NCBI RefSeq assembly: GCF_900116145.1
Contig: NZ_FPAB01000004.1
Span: 310,001-374,000 of the forward strand
From: Streptomyces harbinensis
Lineage (GTDB): Bacteria; Actinomycetota; Actinomycetes; Streptomycetales; Streptomycetaceae
Direction of reading: 5' to 3'
Length of the DNA: 64,000 bases
This document shows, one piece after another, positions 9,094-18,152 of this stretch; the stretch's first letter is position 1; the number at the start of each line of letters is the position of its first letter. A program made the translations under genes and the position numbers. The notes under the pieces were generated by a model that did no database searches, was not told where the DNA came from, and worked only from the letters and a program-made list of their open reading frames with translations.

Positions 9094-10056
9094 TTACGAC
9101 TGGACGGCTTCGGCGGCTTCGGTGTGGCTGAGTGCCGCCAGGTAGCGTTCGGCGTCCAGGGCGGCGGCACAGCCCGTGCCGGCGGCGGTGATGGCCTGGC
9201 GGTAGGTGTGGTCGACCACGTCGCCGGCGGCGAACACCCCGGGGATGTTGGTGCGGGTCGAGGGGGCCTCGACCTTGAGGTAGCCCTGCTCGTCCAGGTC
9301 GAGGACGCCCTTGAACAGTTCCACCCGGGGGTCGTGGCCGATGGCCACGAACAGGCCGGTCGCGGGGAGGTCGGAGAGCTCGCCGGTGGTGGTGGAGCGG
9401 ATCTTCAGCCCGGAGAGCTTGCCGTCGCCCTGGATTTCGGCGACCTCGCTGTCCCACAGGAAGGTGATCTTCGGGTCGGCGAAGGCACGCTCCTGCATGG
9501 CCTTGGAGGCCCGCAGGGTGTCCCGGCGGTGGACCACGGTGACGGTGCTGGCGAAGCGGGAGAGGAAGGTGGCCTCCTCCAGGGCGGTGTCACCGCCGCC
9601 GATGACGGCGATGTTCTGCTCGCGGAAGAAGAAGCCGTCGCAGGTGGCGCAGTAGGAGACACCCCGGCCGGACAGCTCGTCCTCGTTGGGCAGTCCGAGC
9701 TTGCGGTGCTGGGACCCGGTGGCCACGATGATCGCCTTGGCCGGGTGGACGGTGCCGGCGGTGTCGGTGACCGTCTTGATCTCCCCGCTGAGGTCCACGG
9801 CGACGATGTCGTCCGGGACCAGCTCGGCGCCGAACCGCTCGGCCTGGGCCCGCATCCCGTCCATCAGGTCCGGGCCCATGATCCCGTCCTTGAAGCCGGG
9901 GAAGTTCTCCACCTCGGTGGTGTTCATCAGCGCGCCGCCCGCCGTCACCGCGCCTTCGAAGACCAGCGGCTTGAGGGACGCGCGGGCGGTATAGAGCGCG
10001 GCGGTGTAGCCCGCGGGTCCGGAGCCGATGATGATCACGTTTCGGACGTCGCTCAC
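9094..10056 (-). CDS. trxB: Thioredoxin reductase (NADPH)
   Basis: 320 aa FAD enzyme reducing thioredoxin with NADPH. The start is the GTG at 10056, preceded by AAGGAAG; the frame is open to 10140 but that stretch overlaps the promoter. FAD-binding [14 protein letters not shown] is near residue 8, the redox CATC ([12 protein letters not shown]) near 140, the NADPH-binding [12 protein letters not shown] just after it, and the C-terminal FAD loop [23 protein letters not shown] near 280 (split here by family convention). First gene of trxBA. Confidence 0.96.
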   Translation of the reverse strand: MSDVRNVIIIGSGPAGYTAALYTARASLKPLVFEGAVTAGGALMNTTEVENFPGFKDGIMGPDLMDGMRAQAERFGAELVPDDIVAVDLSGEIKTVTDTAGTVHPAKAIIVATGSQHRKLGLPNEDELSGRGVSYCATCDGFFFREQNIAVIGGGDTALEEATFLSRFASTVTVVHRRDTLRASKAMQERAFADPKITFLWDSEVAEIQGDGKLSGLKIRSTTTGELSDLPATGLFVAIGHDPRVELFKGVLDLDEQGYLKVEAPSTRTNIPGVFAAGDVVDHTYRQAITAAGTGCAAALDAERYLAALSHTEAAEAVQS

Positions 10057-10114
10057 GGAATTCTTCCTTGTCTCGGGGCACTCACCCAGGGCCCCGGGTG
10101 GGGTCCACAGTCCA

Positions 10115-10144
10115 GTAACAGATCCTAGGGTCCCAGACATTCCC
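10115..10144 (-). promoter_or_regulatory. Sigma-R-like promoter of trxBA
   Basis: On the minus strand GGGAAT (10144-10139) and GTTAC (10119-10115) are separated by 19 bp, matching the SigR consensus GGAAT-N18/19-GTT, about 60 bp upstream of the trxB start codon. The trxBA operon is an established SigR target in S. coelicolor. Confidence 0.65.
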
Positions 10145-10167
10145 GACGGGTCAGTGCCCCCAAGGGG

Positions 10168-11001
10168 TTACTCGTCGAGCGGGTAGCTCTCCTTGACCAG
10201 GACTTCGCCCTCGACGGAGGGGGAAGCGCTCACGCAGTCGGCGTCCACCACATAGGCGTCGACGCGCAGCGGATCGGCGGAGTGCGGGAGCACCACGAGA
10301 TAGGCGTCGGTGCCCTGGTAGCGCTCCGCCTCGGCCACCAGGGGGTCCTCGGTGCGGCCGATGGCCGACTCGACGCAGGACGGGAGGGGCGCGGACACGG
10401 CGCCGTACTCCTCGCCGGGGTCCGGTTCGGCCGCCTCCGTGGTCTCGGGGGAGGGGGTGCCGGGTCGCTGATCGGTCTCCCCGGAGACGGAGCCGGTGTC
10501 GGCGGACTCCAGGATCTCGGCGTACTGCGGGACCTCCGCCTCGGCCAGAAGCTCCCGCACCTGGTTCTCCAGGGCGTCCTCGGACCCCGCGGCGTCCGCC
10601 TCGATGGCGAGATCGGCGGTGGAGCCGTGGTCGCCGCCCTGGAGGTTCTGTACCAGCAGGGTGCCAAGTCCCACGGCCACCACCGTGCCGACGGCGGCCA
10701 GGGCGAGGTGGGGCCGACGTCCGGTTTCACGTGAAACAAGGGCGCGGAAGCGGCTGACCCGCGCGGGGGTGGCGGCGGCCTCGGCGGCCAGGGCGGCGTC
10801 GATGCGGGCCGCGACCTCCGGAGGCATCTCCGGGGCGGGCAGTTGGGTCAGCTCCTGGCGCAGCAGTTGGAGCTCCTGCTGGATCTGCGCGCACTCCGGG
10901 CAGCCGGCCAGGTGCTCCCGCAGTCGGCGAGCCTCGGCCGGCGGGTGCAGATCTTCGTCGAGAGCCGCGATATCAGCGGGCTCGGGATGCATCTCGGTCA
11001 T
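10168..11001 (-). CDS. Zinc-binding anti-sigma factor of SigM (RsmA-type)
   Basis: 277 aa. The start ATG overlaps the sigma gene stop by 4 bp, the usual coupling of an ECF sigma factor and its anti-sigma. The N-terminal domain has the zinc anti-sigma motif H30-x3-C34-x2-C37 (HLAGCPEC). A single membrane segment lies at about 97-118 (LALAAVGTVVAVGLGTLLVQ), followed by an acidic extracellular domain with two cysteines. A parS site is embedded in the codons before the membrane segment (translated LVSRETG). Binding to SigM is inferred from neighbourhood. Confidence 0.85.
   Translation of the reverse strand: MTEMHPEPADIAALDEDLHPPAEARRLREHLAGCPECAQIQQELQLLRQELTQLPAPEMPPEVAARIDAALAAEAAATPARVSRFRALVSRETGRRPHLALAAVGTVVAVGLGTLLVQNLQGGDHGSTADLAIEADAAGSEDALENQVRELLAEAEVPQYAEILESADTGSVSGETDQRPGTPSPETTEAAEPDPGEEYGAVSAPLPSCVESAIGRTEDPLVAEAERYQGTDAYLVVLPHSADPLRVDAYVVDADCVSASPSVEGEVLVKESYPLDE
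10724..10737. other. parS: parS site 3 (inside the anti-sigma gene)
   Basis: Perfect GTTTCACGTGAAAC within coding sequence; the minus-strand gene reads it as V-S-R-E-T. Confidence 0.95.
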
Positions 11002-11720
11002 GTGTGTCCGCCTCCACCCCGCACGACCCCATTCTCTCCGGTATCTCTGGGAGGTGGGACGGATGTACCTGGTGTCCGGTTCCTGCCCGCGGTGTCCGGA
11101 GGAGAGTCGTTCTGGGCGCTGCGGGGATTGAGATGGCTGACGAGCGGCAGGAGCCGGGCCCTGGCCCGGGCGCAGCGGCTCTTGATGGTGCCGACGGGGA
11201 TCTGGAGGATCTCGGCCGCTTCGGCGACCGGATAGCCCTGCATGTCGACGAGGACCAGGGCCGCGCGCTGCTCGGGTGGCAGGACCTCCAGGGCCCGCCG
11301 GAGCTGCCGGCGCAGGTCCTGGCGTTCGGCGGGGGCCGCCGCGGACTCGTGCGGTTCCAGCAGGGCCTCCAGCCGCTGCGGCTCGGGCACGGGGGTGGCG
11401 CGGCGGCTCTTGGCCTTGCGGAGCCGGTCCAGGCAGGCGTTCACGGTGATCCGGTGCAGCCAGGTGGTGACGGCGGACTGGCCGCGGAAGGTGTGGGCGG
11501 CCCGGTAGGCCGAGACCAGAGCGTCCTGGACGGCGTCCGCGGCTTCCTCGCGGTCGCCGAGGGTGCGGACGGCGACGGCCCACAGCCGGTCACGGTGGCG
11601 GCGTACCAGTTCGCTGAAGGCGTCCGGATCGCCGGCCGCGTGCTGGGCGAGCAGTTCCTTGTCGCTGGGGCCGTCGCCGGCCGCGGGCGTGGAGGGGACG
11701 CGTCGCGTGCGCTTGCCCAC
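10998..11720 (-). CDS. sigM: ECF RNA polymerase sigma factor SigM
   Basis: 240 aa group 4 sigma factor. The GTG at 11720 is preceded by GGGGAGGA at good spacing; the longer frame to 11822 runs into the previous gene. Region 2 (AFSELVRRHRDRLWAVAVRTL, AVTTWLHRITVNACLDRLRK; about residues 40-105) and region 4 (LEVLPPEQRAALVLVDMQG, then VAEAAEILQIPVGTIKSR; about 140-190) are present, with no region 3. A Pro/Arg-rich tail follows. It sits between murJ-linked genes and trxBA as sigM does in S. coelicolor. Confidence 0.9.
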   Translation of the reverse strand: MGKRTRRVPSTPAAGDGPSDKELLAQHAAGDPDAFSELVRRHRDRLWAVAVRTLGDREEAADAVQDALVSAYRAAHTFRGQSAVTTWLHRITVNACLDRLRKAKSRRATPVPEPQRLEALLEPHESAAAPAERQDLRRQLRRALEVLPPEQRAALVLVDMQGYPVAEAAEILQIPVGTIKSRCARARARLLPLVSHLNPRSAQNDSPPDTAGRNRTPGTSVPPPRDTGENGVVRGGGGHT

Positions 11721-11787
11721 GGCGGATCCTCCCCTTCTGTCGGTACGGGTGCGGCCGGCCCGGCTGATGTGGTCGGGAGGCGAGCGG

Positions 11788-13425
11788 TCAGCCGGAAACC
11801 GTGATCTCGCTGATGCGGCCACGGTAGTTGCCGTCGCTTCCCATCGGCAGGTCCGTCATCCAGACGAGAATAAACCGTGTCGTCACGGGCTCTTCGGCCG
11901 TCAGGGTGTGCGAGCTGCCGCTGCCCTGGGCGACCAGCTCGAAGTCGTCGAGCTGCGAGGGGCGGGTGCTGACAGCGGGGCCGGCCGCCCGGAACTCCAG
12001 CGCGGTGTCCCCGACGGTCTGCACGGTGAGGGTTTCCACGGTCTTCGGTTCGCCCAGGTCGAGGATGAGGCCGAGCCCGTCCTTGAGATTGCCGAACGTG
12101 GAGTAGCCGTAGAAGTTCTTGGTGTGCCAGAACGTGTCCGGGTCCCCGTCGAAGGCGTTGGGCACGGTTTCGGGGTTCTGCGATCCGCCGGGGACGGCCG
12201 GGTCGAATTCGACGGCCTCGACGATCGGGTACAGCTCCGGGCCGGCTACTTCTTCCTCGGACACCGGCGGAGCGCTCTTGGCGGGTGGGTCGGGCGGGGC
12301 GTCCCCTTCGAGGAGCGCGTCGGCCAGCTGCCAGCTGGCGAGCGCCAGCGCGGCGATGAGCAGGGCGGAGACCCCCCACTTGAGCGCGGCCCCGGTGCGG
12401 CCGGGCAGCGTCGGCGGTGCGGGCGGCGGCGGGGCGTGCTGCGGCAGCGGCGCGCCGTGGGAGCCGGCGCCCAGCGAACCGCGCTGGTAGGTGGTGCGCT
12501 GGTAGCCGGCGAGGTCGACCGGGGGCGGCTCGGGGGCGGGGATGCGGGGCAGGGCCGCGATCGCCCGGGACAGTTCCTCGGGGGTGGTGCAGGGCTGCTG
12601 CTGGCTGGTGGCGGTGGCGCCGTCGTTGACCATGGCGCGCATCGCCAGCTCGGAGAGGCCCCGGTGCACCCCGGCCCGTACCTGGTCCGGGGCGGCCAGG
12701 GACTCCTTGGAACTTTTGCTGAGGCCCGTTACTCCATTGAGGCCATAGCCACCCTCGCCGTAGGGCCAGCGCTGGGTGAGCGCGGCGTACAGGAGGGCGC
12801 CGATGGCCTCGGTGTCGGTGCGCTGGGGGTGCTCGGAGCTGATGCCGCGCAGGGCGGCGTCGACGGCCAGCCCGCGGATCCGGAACTGGCCGGTGCCCGT
12901 GCGCAGCACGGTGGCGGGGGTGAGCCGCAGATGGGCGAGCCCTTCGCGGTGGGAGGCGGCCATGGCCTGGGAGACCTGGCTGACGAGGGCGTGGGCTTCG
13001 TGGGCGTCCAGCGGGCCGCTCTGCAGCACGGTGCTGAGCGGGGTGGCGTCGGGAAGCCACTCGTGGATGACCCAGACGACGTCGGTCTCTTCGACGGCGT
13101 CCAGCACCTGGACGAAGCGGGGGTCGCCCAGGAGGGCGGAGGAGCGGGCGGCGGAGATGACGGAGGCGGCCCGGTCGTGGTCGGCCGGCAGCACGTGGAC
13201 GCCCACGGCGCGGCGGAGTTTCTCGTCGACGGCGCGCCAGCTGCTGAACCCGTCCAGCCGGGTGATGCACTCTTCGAGCCGGTACCGCTTGGCGAGTCTG
13301 TGGCCGCTGTGCGGTTCCGTGGCGCGGGAGGGCGCCGGGGGTGTGGCCGTGTCGGCGTGTGCCGCCTGCTCCGCGTCGCGCGTCGTGCGCTGCGGAGGGC
13401 TGGTCGCCGTGCTCCGTTCCGCCAC
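11788..13425 (-). CDS. MurJ-associated membrane pseudokinase with discoidin-like domain
   Basis: 545 aa. The GTG at 13425 follows GGGGAGG by 11 nt. The cytoplasmic part (about 40-300) resembles Ser/Thr kinases (RLAKRYRLEECITRLDGFSSWRAVDEKLRRAVGVHVL) but lacks the glycine loop and the catalytic HRD (AHLRLTPATVL instead), so it should be inactive. A Pro-rich stretch and one membrane segment follow (WGVSALLIAALALASWQLADALL). The extracellular C-terminus resembles F5/8 type C sugar-binding domains (NAFDGDPDTFWHTKNFYG). Mycobacterial MurJ (Rv3910) carries comparable modules fused to the flippase; here they are a separate gene beside murJ. Likely role: control of lipid II flipping. Confidence 0.8.
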   Translation of the reverse strand: MAERSTATSPPQRTTRDAEQAAHADTATPPAPSRATEPHSGHRLAKRYRLEECITRLDGFSSWRAVDEKLRRAVGVHVLPADHDRAASVISAARSSALLGDPRFVQVLDAVEETDVVWVIHEWLPDATPLSTVLQSGPLDAHEAHALVSQVSQAMAASHREGLAHLRLTPATVLRTGTGQFRIRGLAVDAALRGISSEHPQRTDTEAIGALLYAALTQRWPYGEGGYGLNGVTGLSKSSKESLAAPDQVRAGVHRGLSELAMRAMVNDGATATSQQQPCTTPEELSRAIAALPRIPAPEPPPVDLAGYQRTTYQRGSLGAGSHGAPLPQHAPPPPAPPTLPGRTGAALKWGVSALLIAALALASWQLADALLEGDAPPDPPAKSAPPVSEEEVAGPELYPIVEAVEFDPAVPGGSQNPETVPNAFDGDPDTFWHTKNFYGYSTFGNLKDGLGLILDLGEPKTVETLTVQTVGDTALEFRAAGPAVSTRPSQLDDFELVAQGSGSSHTLTAEEPVTTRFILVWMTDLPMGSDGNYRGRISEITVSG

Positions 13426-13559
13426 CGCTGAATCCGCCTCCCCGTGTTGGCTGCCGCTGGTGACACTGCCTGTCTCATTGTGCCGGTAGTCCGTCACCCT
13501 GCACGACATGTGAGTGCGGCCAGAGGTTGTACAGGGGGTGGCCGGCGGCCGGTGGCCGA

Positions 13560-13591
13560 GCGCCCCGCCACGTTTGGTGATGGCGGGGCGC
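13560..13591 (-). terminator. Terminator hairpin after murJ
   Basis: An 11-bp perfect stem (GCGCCCCGCCA) with a 10-nt loop lies 7 bp beyond the murJ stop, between murJ and the pseudokinase gene. Confidence 0.65.
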
Positions 13592-13597
13592 CGGGGG

Positions 13598-15688
13598 TCA
13601 ACGGCCCAGCCGGGAGCGGACCATGCCGACCATGGCGGTCAGTTCCTCGACCCGCATCCGGCGGGCGGTGAGGTAGAAGACCACCAGGAGGACGGCTCCG
13701 CCGCCGGCGAGGGCGGCGAGCGAGCCGATGACTCCGTGGCCGAGGGCGCCGGTGATGGCGTATCCGGCGCCGCCGCCGAGGAGGGCGGCGGGGATGCTGG
13801 CACCGGCGAGCCGGATGTAGGTGCGCACCACGCGGGCGCCGTCGAGGTCGGTGTTCATCCGGGCGCGCAGCCGGCGCCAGGCGACCGAGACGCCGAGCGT
13901 GTAGGCGATGCCGTAACTGAACGCGATGCCGGCCACGACCCAGCGGTCGGGGAGAGTGACGAAGCACACGGCGGACAGCACGATCCAGGCGGCCGAGACG
14001 ATCACCGTGTTGTAGAAGGGGGTGCGGGTGTCCTCGTAGGCGTAGAAGGCGCGCAGGACGACGTACTGGGCGGAGAAGGGGATCAGGCCGAGTCCGAAGG
14101 CCATGAGGATGTAGCCGAAGGAGCGGGCTCCTTCGTCGCCGGCCGAGCCGAAGAGCAGGGTGCACATGGGGATGCCGAGGGCGACGAAGGCGAAGCCGAT
14201 CGGCACGATGGCGACCGCCGAGGTGCGCAGTCCGTGCGAGAGGTCGTCGCGGACGGCGGCGGTGTCGCCGTCGGCGGCGGAGCGCGAGATGCGGGGCAGC
14301 AGGGCGGCCATCACGGAGACGGTGATGATGGCCTGCGGCATCTGCCAGATCAGCAGGGCGCTGTTGTAGGCGATGAATCCGGTGCCGGGGTATCCGGCGC
14401 GTTCGGCGTTCTCGCCGGCCCAGGTGGCGAACTGGGTGATGACCACGAGTCCGGCCTGGTTGGCGAAGACGAACAGCACGGTCCACTTCGCGAGCCGGGC
14501 GGCCTTGCCCAGGCCGTGGCCGCGCCAGTCGAAGCGGAGCCTGACGCGGAAGCCGGCGGCGCGCAGATAGGGGATCATCGCCAGCGCCTGGACGACGAGA
14601 CCGAGCAGGGTGCCGACGCCGAGCAGCCGGACGCCTTCGGGGGTGATGGTGGTGACGCCGAGTTCGGAGCTGCGCTGGGTGCCGTAGACCCACAGGAACA
14701 TGCCGAAGGTGAAGATCACCACGATGTTGTTGAGGACCGGGGTCCACATCATGGGGCCGAAGGAGTCGCGGGCGTTGAGGATCTGGCCCATGACCACGTG
14801 GACGCCCATGAAGAAGATCGTGGGCAGGAAGTAGCGGGCGAAGGTGATGGCCACCTCGTTGGCCGCCGGGTCGTCCGCGATCTTGGCGGACATCATCCGG
14901 ATCAGCAGCGGGGCGGCCAGGACGGCGGCGATCACCAGGCCGCCGAGGACGACCATCACCAGGGTGAGCAGCCGGTTGGCGTAGGCGTCGCCGCCGTCGT
15001 CGTCGTTCTTCATCGCCCGGACCAGCTGGGGGACGAAGACGGAGTTGAGGCCGCCGCCGATGGTCAGGATGTAGATCATCGAGGGCAGCGCCCAGGCGAC
15101 GGTGTAGGTGTCACCGAGGACGGCGGCGCCCAGGGCGGCGACCAGGACGAGCTGGCGGACGAAGCCGGTGAGCCGGGAGACCAGGGTGCCGGCGGCCATG
15201 ATCGCGCTGGAGCGCAGTATCCCGGCGGCCTTGCCGCCGCGCTTGGGGGCCGGTGGCGGGGTCGGGGCGGGTGCCGGTGGCTGCTGCTGGGTGGTGGCCG
15301 GGGCGCCGGCGGCGGGCGGCGGGGTGGGCTGGGCCGGGTAGCCGGTGCCGTGGCCCGGTGGGGTTCCGGGGCCGGCCGGGCTCTGCTGGTCGCGGAAGAG
15401 GTGGGCGAAGGCGTCCTGCGACGGCGGCTGCGGCTGGGACGGCTGCGGCTGCTGGGAGGGGTACTGCTGGTGCTGCTGGGGGTGGTGCGGCTGCTGCTGG
15501 TGGTACGGCGGCTGCTGTGCGGGCGCGCCGGACCAGCCCTGGGGGTCGCGGGGGGCGTAGGGCTCCTGGTGCTGCTGCTGGTGGTACGGCTGCTGCGGGT
15601 GGGGATAGGGCCCCGGGGGATACGGGCCGGGTTGCGGGTCGCCGTCCCCCTGTGCCTGGCCGCCTTCACGGTCGTACGGCGCTTGCAT
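13598..15688 (-). CDS. murJ: Lipid II flippase MurJ (MviN)
   Basis: 696 aa MOP-superfamily exporter moving lipid II across the membrane for peptidoglycan synthesis. The first 165 residues are a low-complexity Gln/Pro/His-rich cytoplasmic extension, typical of streptomycete MurJ. The core follows: SSAIMAAGTLVSRLTGFVRQLVL, then 14 hydrophobic segments including TIGGGLNSVFVPQLVRA and FNTVIVSAAWIVLSA-like helices near the end. The last 25 residues are cytoplasmic. A terminator separates it from the downstream pseudokinase gene. Confidence 0.94.
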   Translation of the reverse strand: MQAPYDREGGQAQGDGDPQPGPYPPGPYPHPQQPYHQQQHQEPYAPRDPQGWSGAPAQQPPYHQQQPHHPQQHQQYPSQQPQPSQPQPPSQDAFAHLFRDQQSPAGPGTPPGHGTGYPAQPTPPPAAGAPATTQQQPPAPAPTPPPAPKRGGKAAGILRSSAIMAAGTLVSRLTGFVRQLVLVAALGAAVLGDTYTVAWALPSMIYILTIGGGLNSVFVPQLVRAMKNDDDGGDAYANRLLTLVMVVLGGLVIAAVLAAPLLIRMMSAKIADDPAANEVAITFARYFLPTIFFMGVHVVMGQILNARDSFGPMMWTPVLNNIVVIFTFGMFLWVYGTQRSSELGVTTITPEGVRLLGVGTLLGLVVQALAMIPYLRAAGFRVRLRFDWRGHGLGKAARLAKWTVLFVFANQAGLVVITQFATWAGENAERAGYPGTGFIAYNSALLIWQMPQAIITVSVMAALLPRISRSAADGDTAAVRDDLSHGLRTSAVAIVPIGFAFVALGIPMCTLLFGSAGDEGARSFGYILMAFGLGLIPFSAQYVVLRAFYAYEDTRTPFYNTVIVSAAWIVLSAVCFVTLPDRWVVAGIAFSYGIAYTLGVSVAWRRLRARMNTDLDGARVVRTYIRLAGASIPAALLGGGAGYAITGALGHGVIGSLAALAGGGAVLLVVFYLTARRMRVEELTAMVGMVRSRLGR

Positions 15689-15724
15689 CGTTACCCCACC
15701 TCTGGTTCCGGGCCGGAGTCCGGC

Positions 15725-18007
15725 TCACTCGCTTCGATCCACCCTCTCACCATCGGGAGGGGTGCCGGTGCCGTCGTCACCGGTGTCGGTGCCGCTCTCA
15801 CCCGCCGGCACGGCACCGTCCGGCGCCTCGTCGGCGGGGCGGGCGGCGCGCTTGCGCTTGGTGTACATGCGGACCCCGGCCAGGACCACCAGGAGCAGAC
15901 CGCCGGCGATCACCATCAGCACGGCGGAGGTGATGGAGGTGACCTGGGCCTGGAAGCGCATGGGCTTGCCGTAGGGCTTGCCGTCCGCCGTGTACAGCTG
16001 GGCTTCCAGGTAGGTGAGGCCGTTGGCGCGGGCGGTGGTGGAGAACTTCACCGAGGCGCTGTGACCGCCGTTGACGGTGACCTGCTGCGGGTCGCCGACC
16101 TCCAGGCCGATCTTGCGGCTGGAGGTGAGCCGCAGCTCCAGGTTCTGCACGCCCTGGACCAGGTTGTTCTGGACCGAGATGGGGATGGTGGCGCTCCGGC
16201 CGGAGAGCGTGATCCGCGTCTTCTGGATCAGGTGCACGCGCTCGGTGAGCTCGGTGAGGTCGCTCTGCACGGTGGCCCGGTACTGGGCCGCCTCGGTGGC
16301 GTGGCCGCGCCAGGAGGTGGACATCTCGCGCCGGATGGCGTTGCCGAACGGGGTGGTGACCCGGTCGGGGCGGGTCAGGATGACCTGGAAGTCGTCCAGG
16401 GTGCGCTGCGTCTCGCGCATCTCCTGGAAGGCGCTGGTGGGCAGCTCCTGGTCGCGCAGCCGGTCGGGGTAGGCGCCGGTGCCCGGCACCTGGCGGTTGG
16501 CGCCGGGGTCGGGCTGGGCGTCGGCGGCCTCGGTGAGTCCGGTGAAGGAGATCCACTGCGGGTGTTCGGTGAGGGCGGTGATCGCCTCCGCCATGGCCCG
16601 GGCCTGGTCGGCGGTGGGGGTGCGCTGCGGGGCGAGCAGCAGGCTGCGGTCCCGGCCCGGGTCCTGCCGGGCGATGGTGAGCGCCTCGGCGAGGAACTGC
16701 TGGCGGGCGGTGGTGGCGTTGGCCGGCAGGCTCATGTCGGCTTCGAAGAGCGTCGAGAGCGTGGCGTCGGCGACCAGCGCGGTGGTGCCGCCGCCGATCG
16801 GCCGGGCGGCCGTCGCGGTGTAGTCGAGGGAGTCGCCGGGACGCAGGCTGTCGCTGCGGCTGATGATGTGGTGCGCGCCCGCGGAGGTGGCCACGGAGAC
16901 GATGTCCGGGTCGATGGCGCCCTCGATGGGCCAGGCGAAGTCGGTGCTGGGCTGGACGCCGAGGACGGTTTCGACGGTGAGGGCGGAGACCTCGGTGGCG
17001 GTGCGCAGCCGGCCGAGGGCGCCGGGGACGTCCTTGCCGCGGTGCGCGAGCGAGGCCAGGTCGGGGTCGCCGAAGGGCAGGGCGATCACGTCGTCGTCCT
17101 GGACGGCGTCCTGGAGGGCGGCGAGCCAGGCCCGGGCCGCTTCCTGGCCGGTGCCCGGCTGGAGTCCGTCCGGGGTGTGGATGCGGTAGTCCTCGGTCAT
17201 GGCGTCCACCGAGGCGAGGAGGTCGGCGTCGATGACCCAGGTGACGGGGAGGTCGGCGCCGAGCGTGACCAGCTCGTGCAGCCGACCGCCGGGGGAGATG
17301 TCGGTGAGCAGGGAGCTGTCGCGGAAGGCGGGCGTCTGCTCCTCGTCGGCGTCGGTCTCGGCGGTGAGGTGGGTGGAGGAGATCAGCGGCCACAGCACCG
17401 TCAGCTCGGTCCCGGAAGCCGGGCCGCCCGCGCTCGGCTGCCAGGGCAGCAGGCTGCGGCCGACGCCCAGGATCTGGTCCCAGCCCTCGGCCTCGGTCTG
17501 CCCGGTGAGGGTGAGTGCCAGCTGGTAGACACCGTCCTCGCCCAGCTCCAGCGCGGAGACCGGCACCCGCAGGTCGAAGGTGGCGGACATGCCGGGGGCG
17601 ATGGTGCCGATGTCCTGGCCGTGCTCATTGACGAGCCGGCCGTCCTGCTCGGCGGCGAAGCCGGTGCGCTCCAGTGCTTCCTGAAGGTCCTCACGGGCGG
17701 GCAGGAGGGTCCCGGTGCGCGGGGCGAGCCGGCTGTCGGTGATGGCGGAGGAGCCGGCGTTGGTGACGGTCCCGCGCAGCGTGAGGGTGTCGCCCTCGGT
17801 GGGCACGTCCGGGGTGATCTCCGTGAGGGAGATGGTGGCGGTGCGCTGCCCGGTGCCGGCGTCCTGGGCGGGCGCGGAGCCCGGAGCGTGCTGGAGCGCG
17901 GTGATCAGGGGCAGGACCACCAGAAGGCTCAGCAGCGAGGCGATGATCAGCCGGGCACGGCGCAGGGCGGGACCCGGCCGGCGGTCTCTGTGGGCACGGG
18001 AGATCAT
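15725..18007 (-). CDS. Secreted, membrane-anchored DUF6049 family protein
   Basis: 760 aa. ATG at 18007 with AGAGGTG upstream; the open frame to 18448 overlaps cca and was rejected. An N-terminal signal/anchor (ARLIIASLLSLLVVLPLITAL) is followed by a long extracellular part. That part has beta-rich CARDB-like segments (TLRGTVTNAGSSAITDSRL), a middle region resembling polysaccharide-deacetylase folds, and a second beta domain (QVTVNGGHSASVKFSTTARANG). One C-terminal membrane helix (VLMVIAGGLLLVVLAGVRMY) and a short basic tail end it. The gene is conserved next to murJ in Streptomyces. Function unknown; an envelope role is inferred from topology and neighbours. Confidence 0.82.
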   Translation of the reverse strand: MISRAHRDRRPGPALRRARLIIASLLSLLVVLPLITALQHAPGSAPAQDAGTGQRTATISLTEITPDVPTEGDTLTLRGTVTNAGSSAITDSRLAPRTGTLLPAREDLQEALERTGFAAEQDGRLVNEHGQDIGTIAPGMSATFDLRVPVSALELGEDGVYQLALTLTGQTEAEGWDQILGVGRSLLPWQPSAGGPASGTELTVLWPLISSTHLTAETDADEEQTPAFRDSSLLTDISPGGRLHELVTLGADLPVTWVIDADLLASVDAMTEDYRIHTPDGLQPGTGQEAARAWLAALQDAVQDDDVIALPFGDPDLASLAHRGKDVPGALGRLRTATEVSALTVETVLGVQPSTDFAWPIEGAIDPDIVSVATSAGAHHIISRSDSLRPGDSLDYTATAARPIGGGTTALVADATLSTLFEADMSLPANATTARQQFLAEALTIARQDPGRDRSLLLAPQRTPTADQARAMAEAITALTEHPQWISFTGLTEAADAQPDPGANRQVPGTGAYPDRLRDQELPTSAFQEMRETQRTLDDFQVILTRPDRVTTPFGNAIRREMSTSWRGHATEAAQYRATVQSDLTELTERVHLIQKTRITLSGRSATIPISVQNNLVQGVQNLELRLTSSRKIGLEVGDPQQVTVNGGHSASVKFSTTARANGLTYLEAQLYTADGKPYGKPMRFQAQVTSITSAVLMVIAGGLLLVVLAGVRMYTKRKRAARPADEAPDGAVPAGESGTDTGDDGTGTPPDGERVDRSE

Positions 18008-18152
18008 CGCCGGCACCTCTGTCACGCGATTGCCCCGTTCCCTCGTCCCAGAACCCGCACACATGGTAACGATGCTTGACGGGGCTCCGTGCCGGGGAGC
18101 GGCCGGGGGAAGGGGCGGTCCGGCCAGGGCCGGGCACGTACGCTGTGCTGTT

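Noticed and set aside
13514..18079. Plus-strand open frame of 1521 codons
   Set aside because: It is antisense to the pseudokinase, murJ and DUF6049 genes, and its Gly/Asp/Val-rich composition is that of a GC-skew shadow frame.
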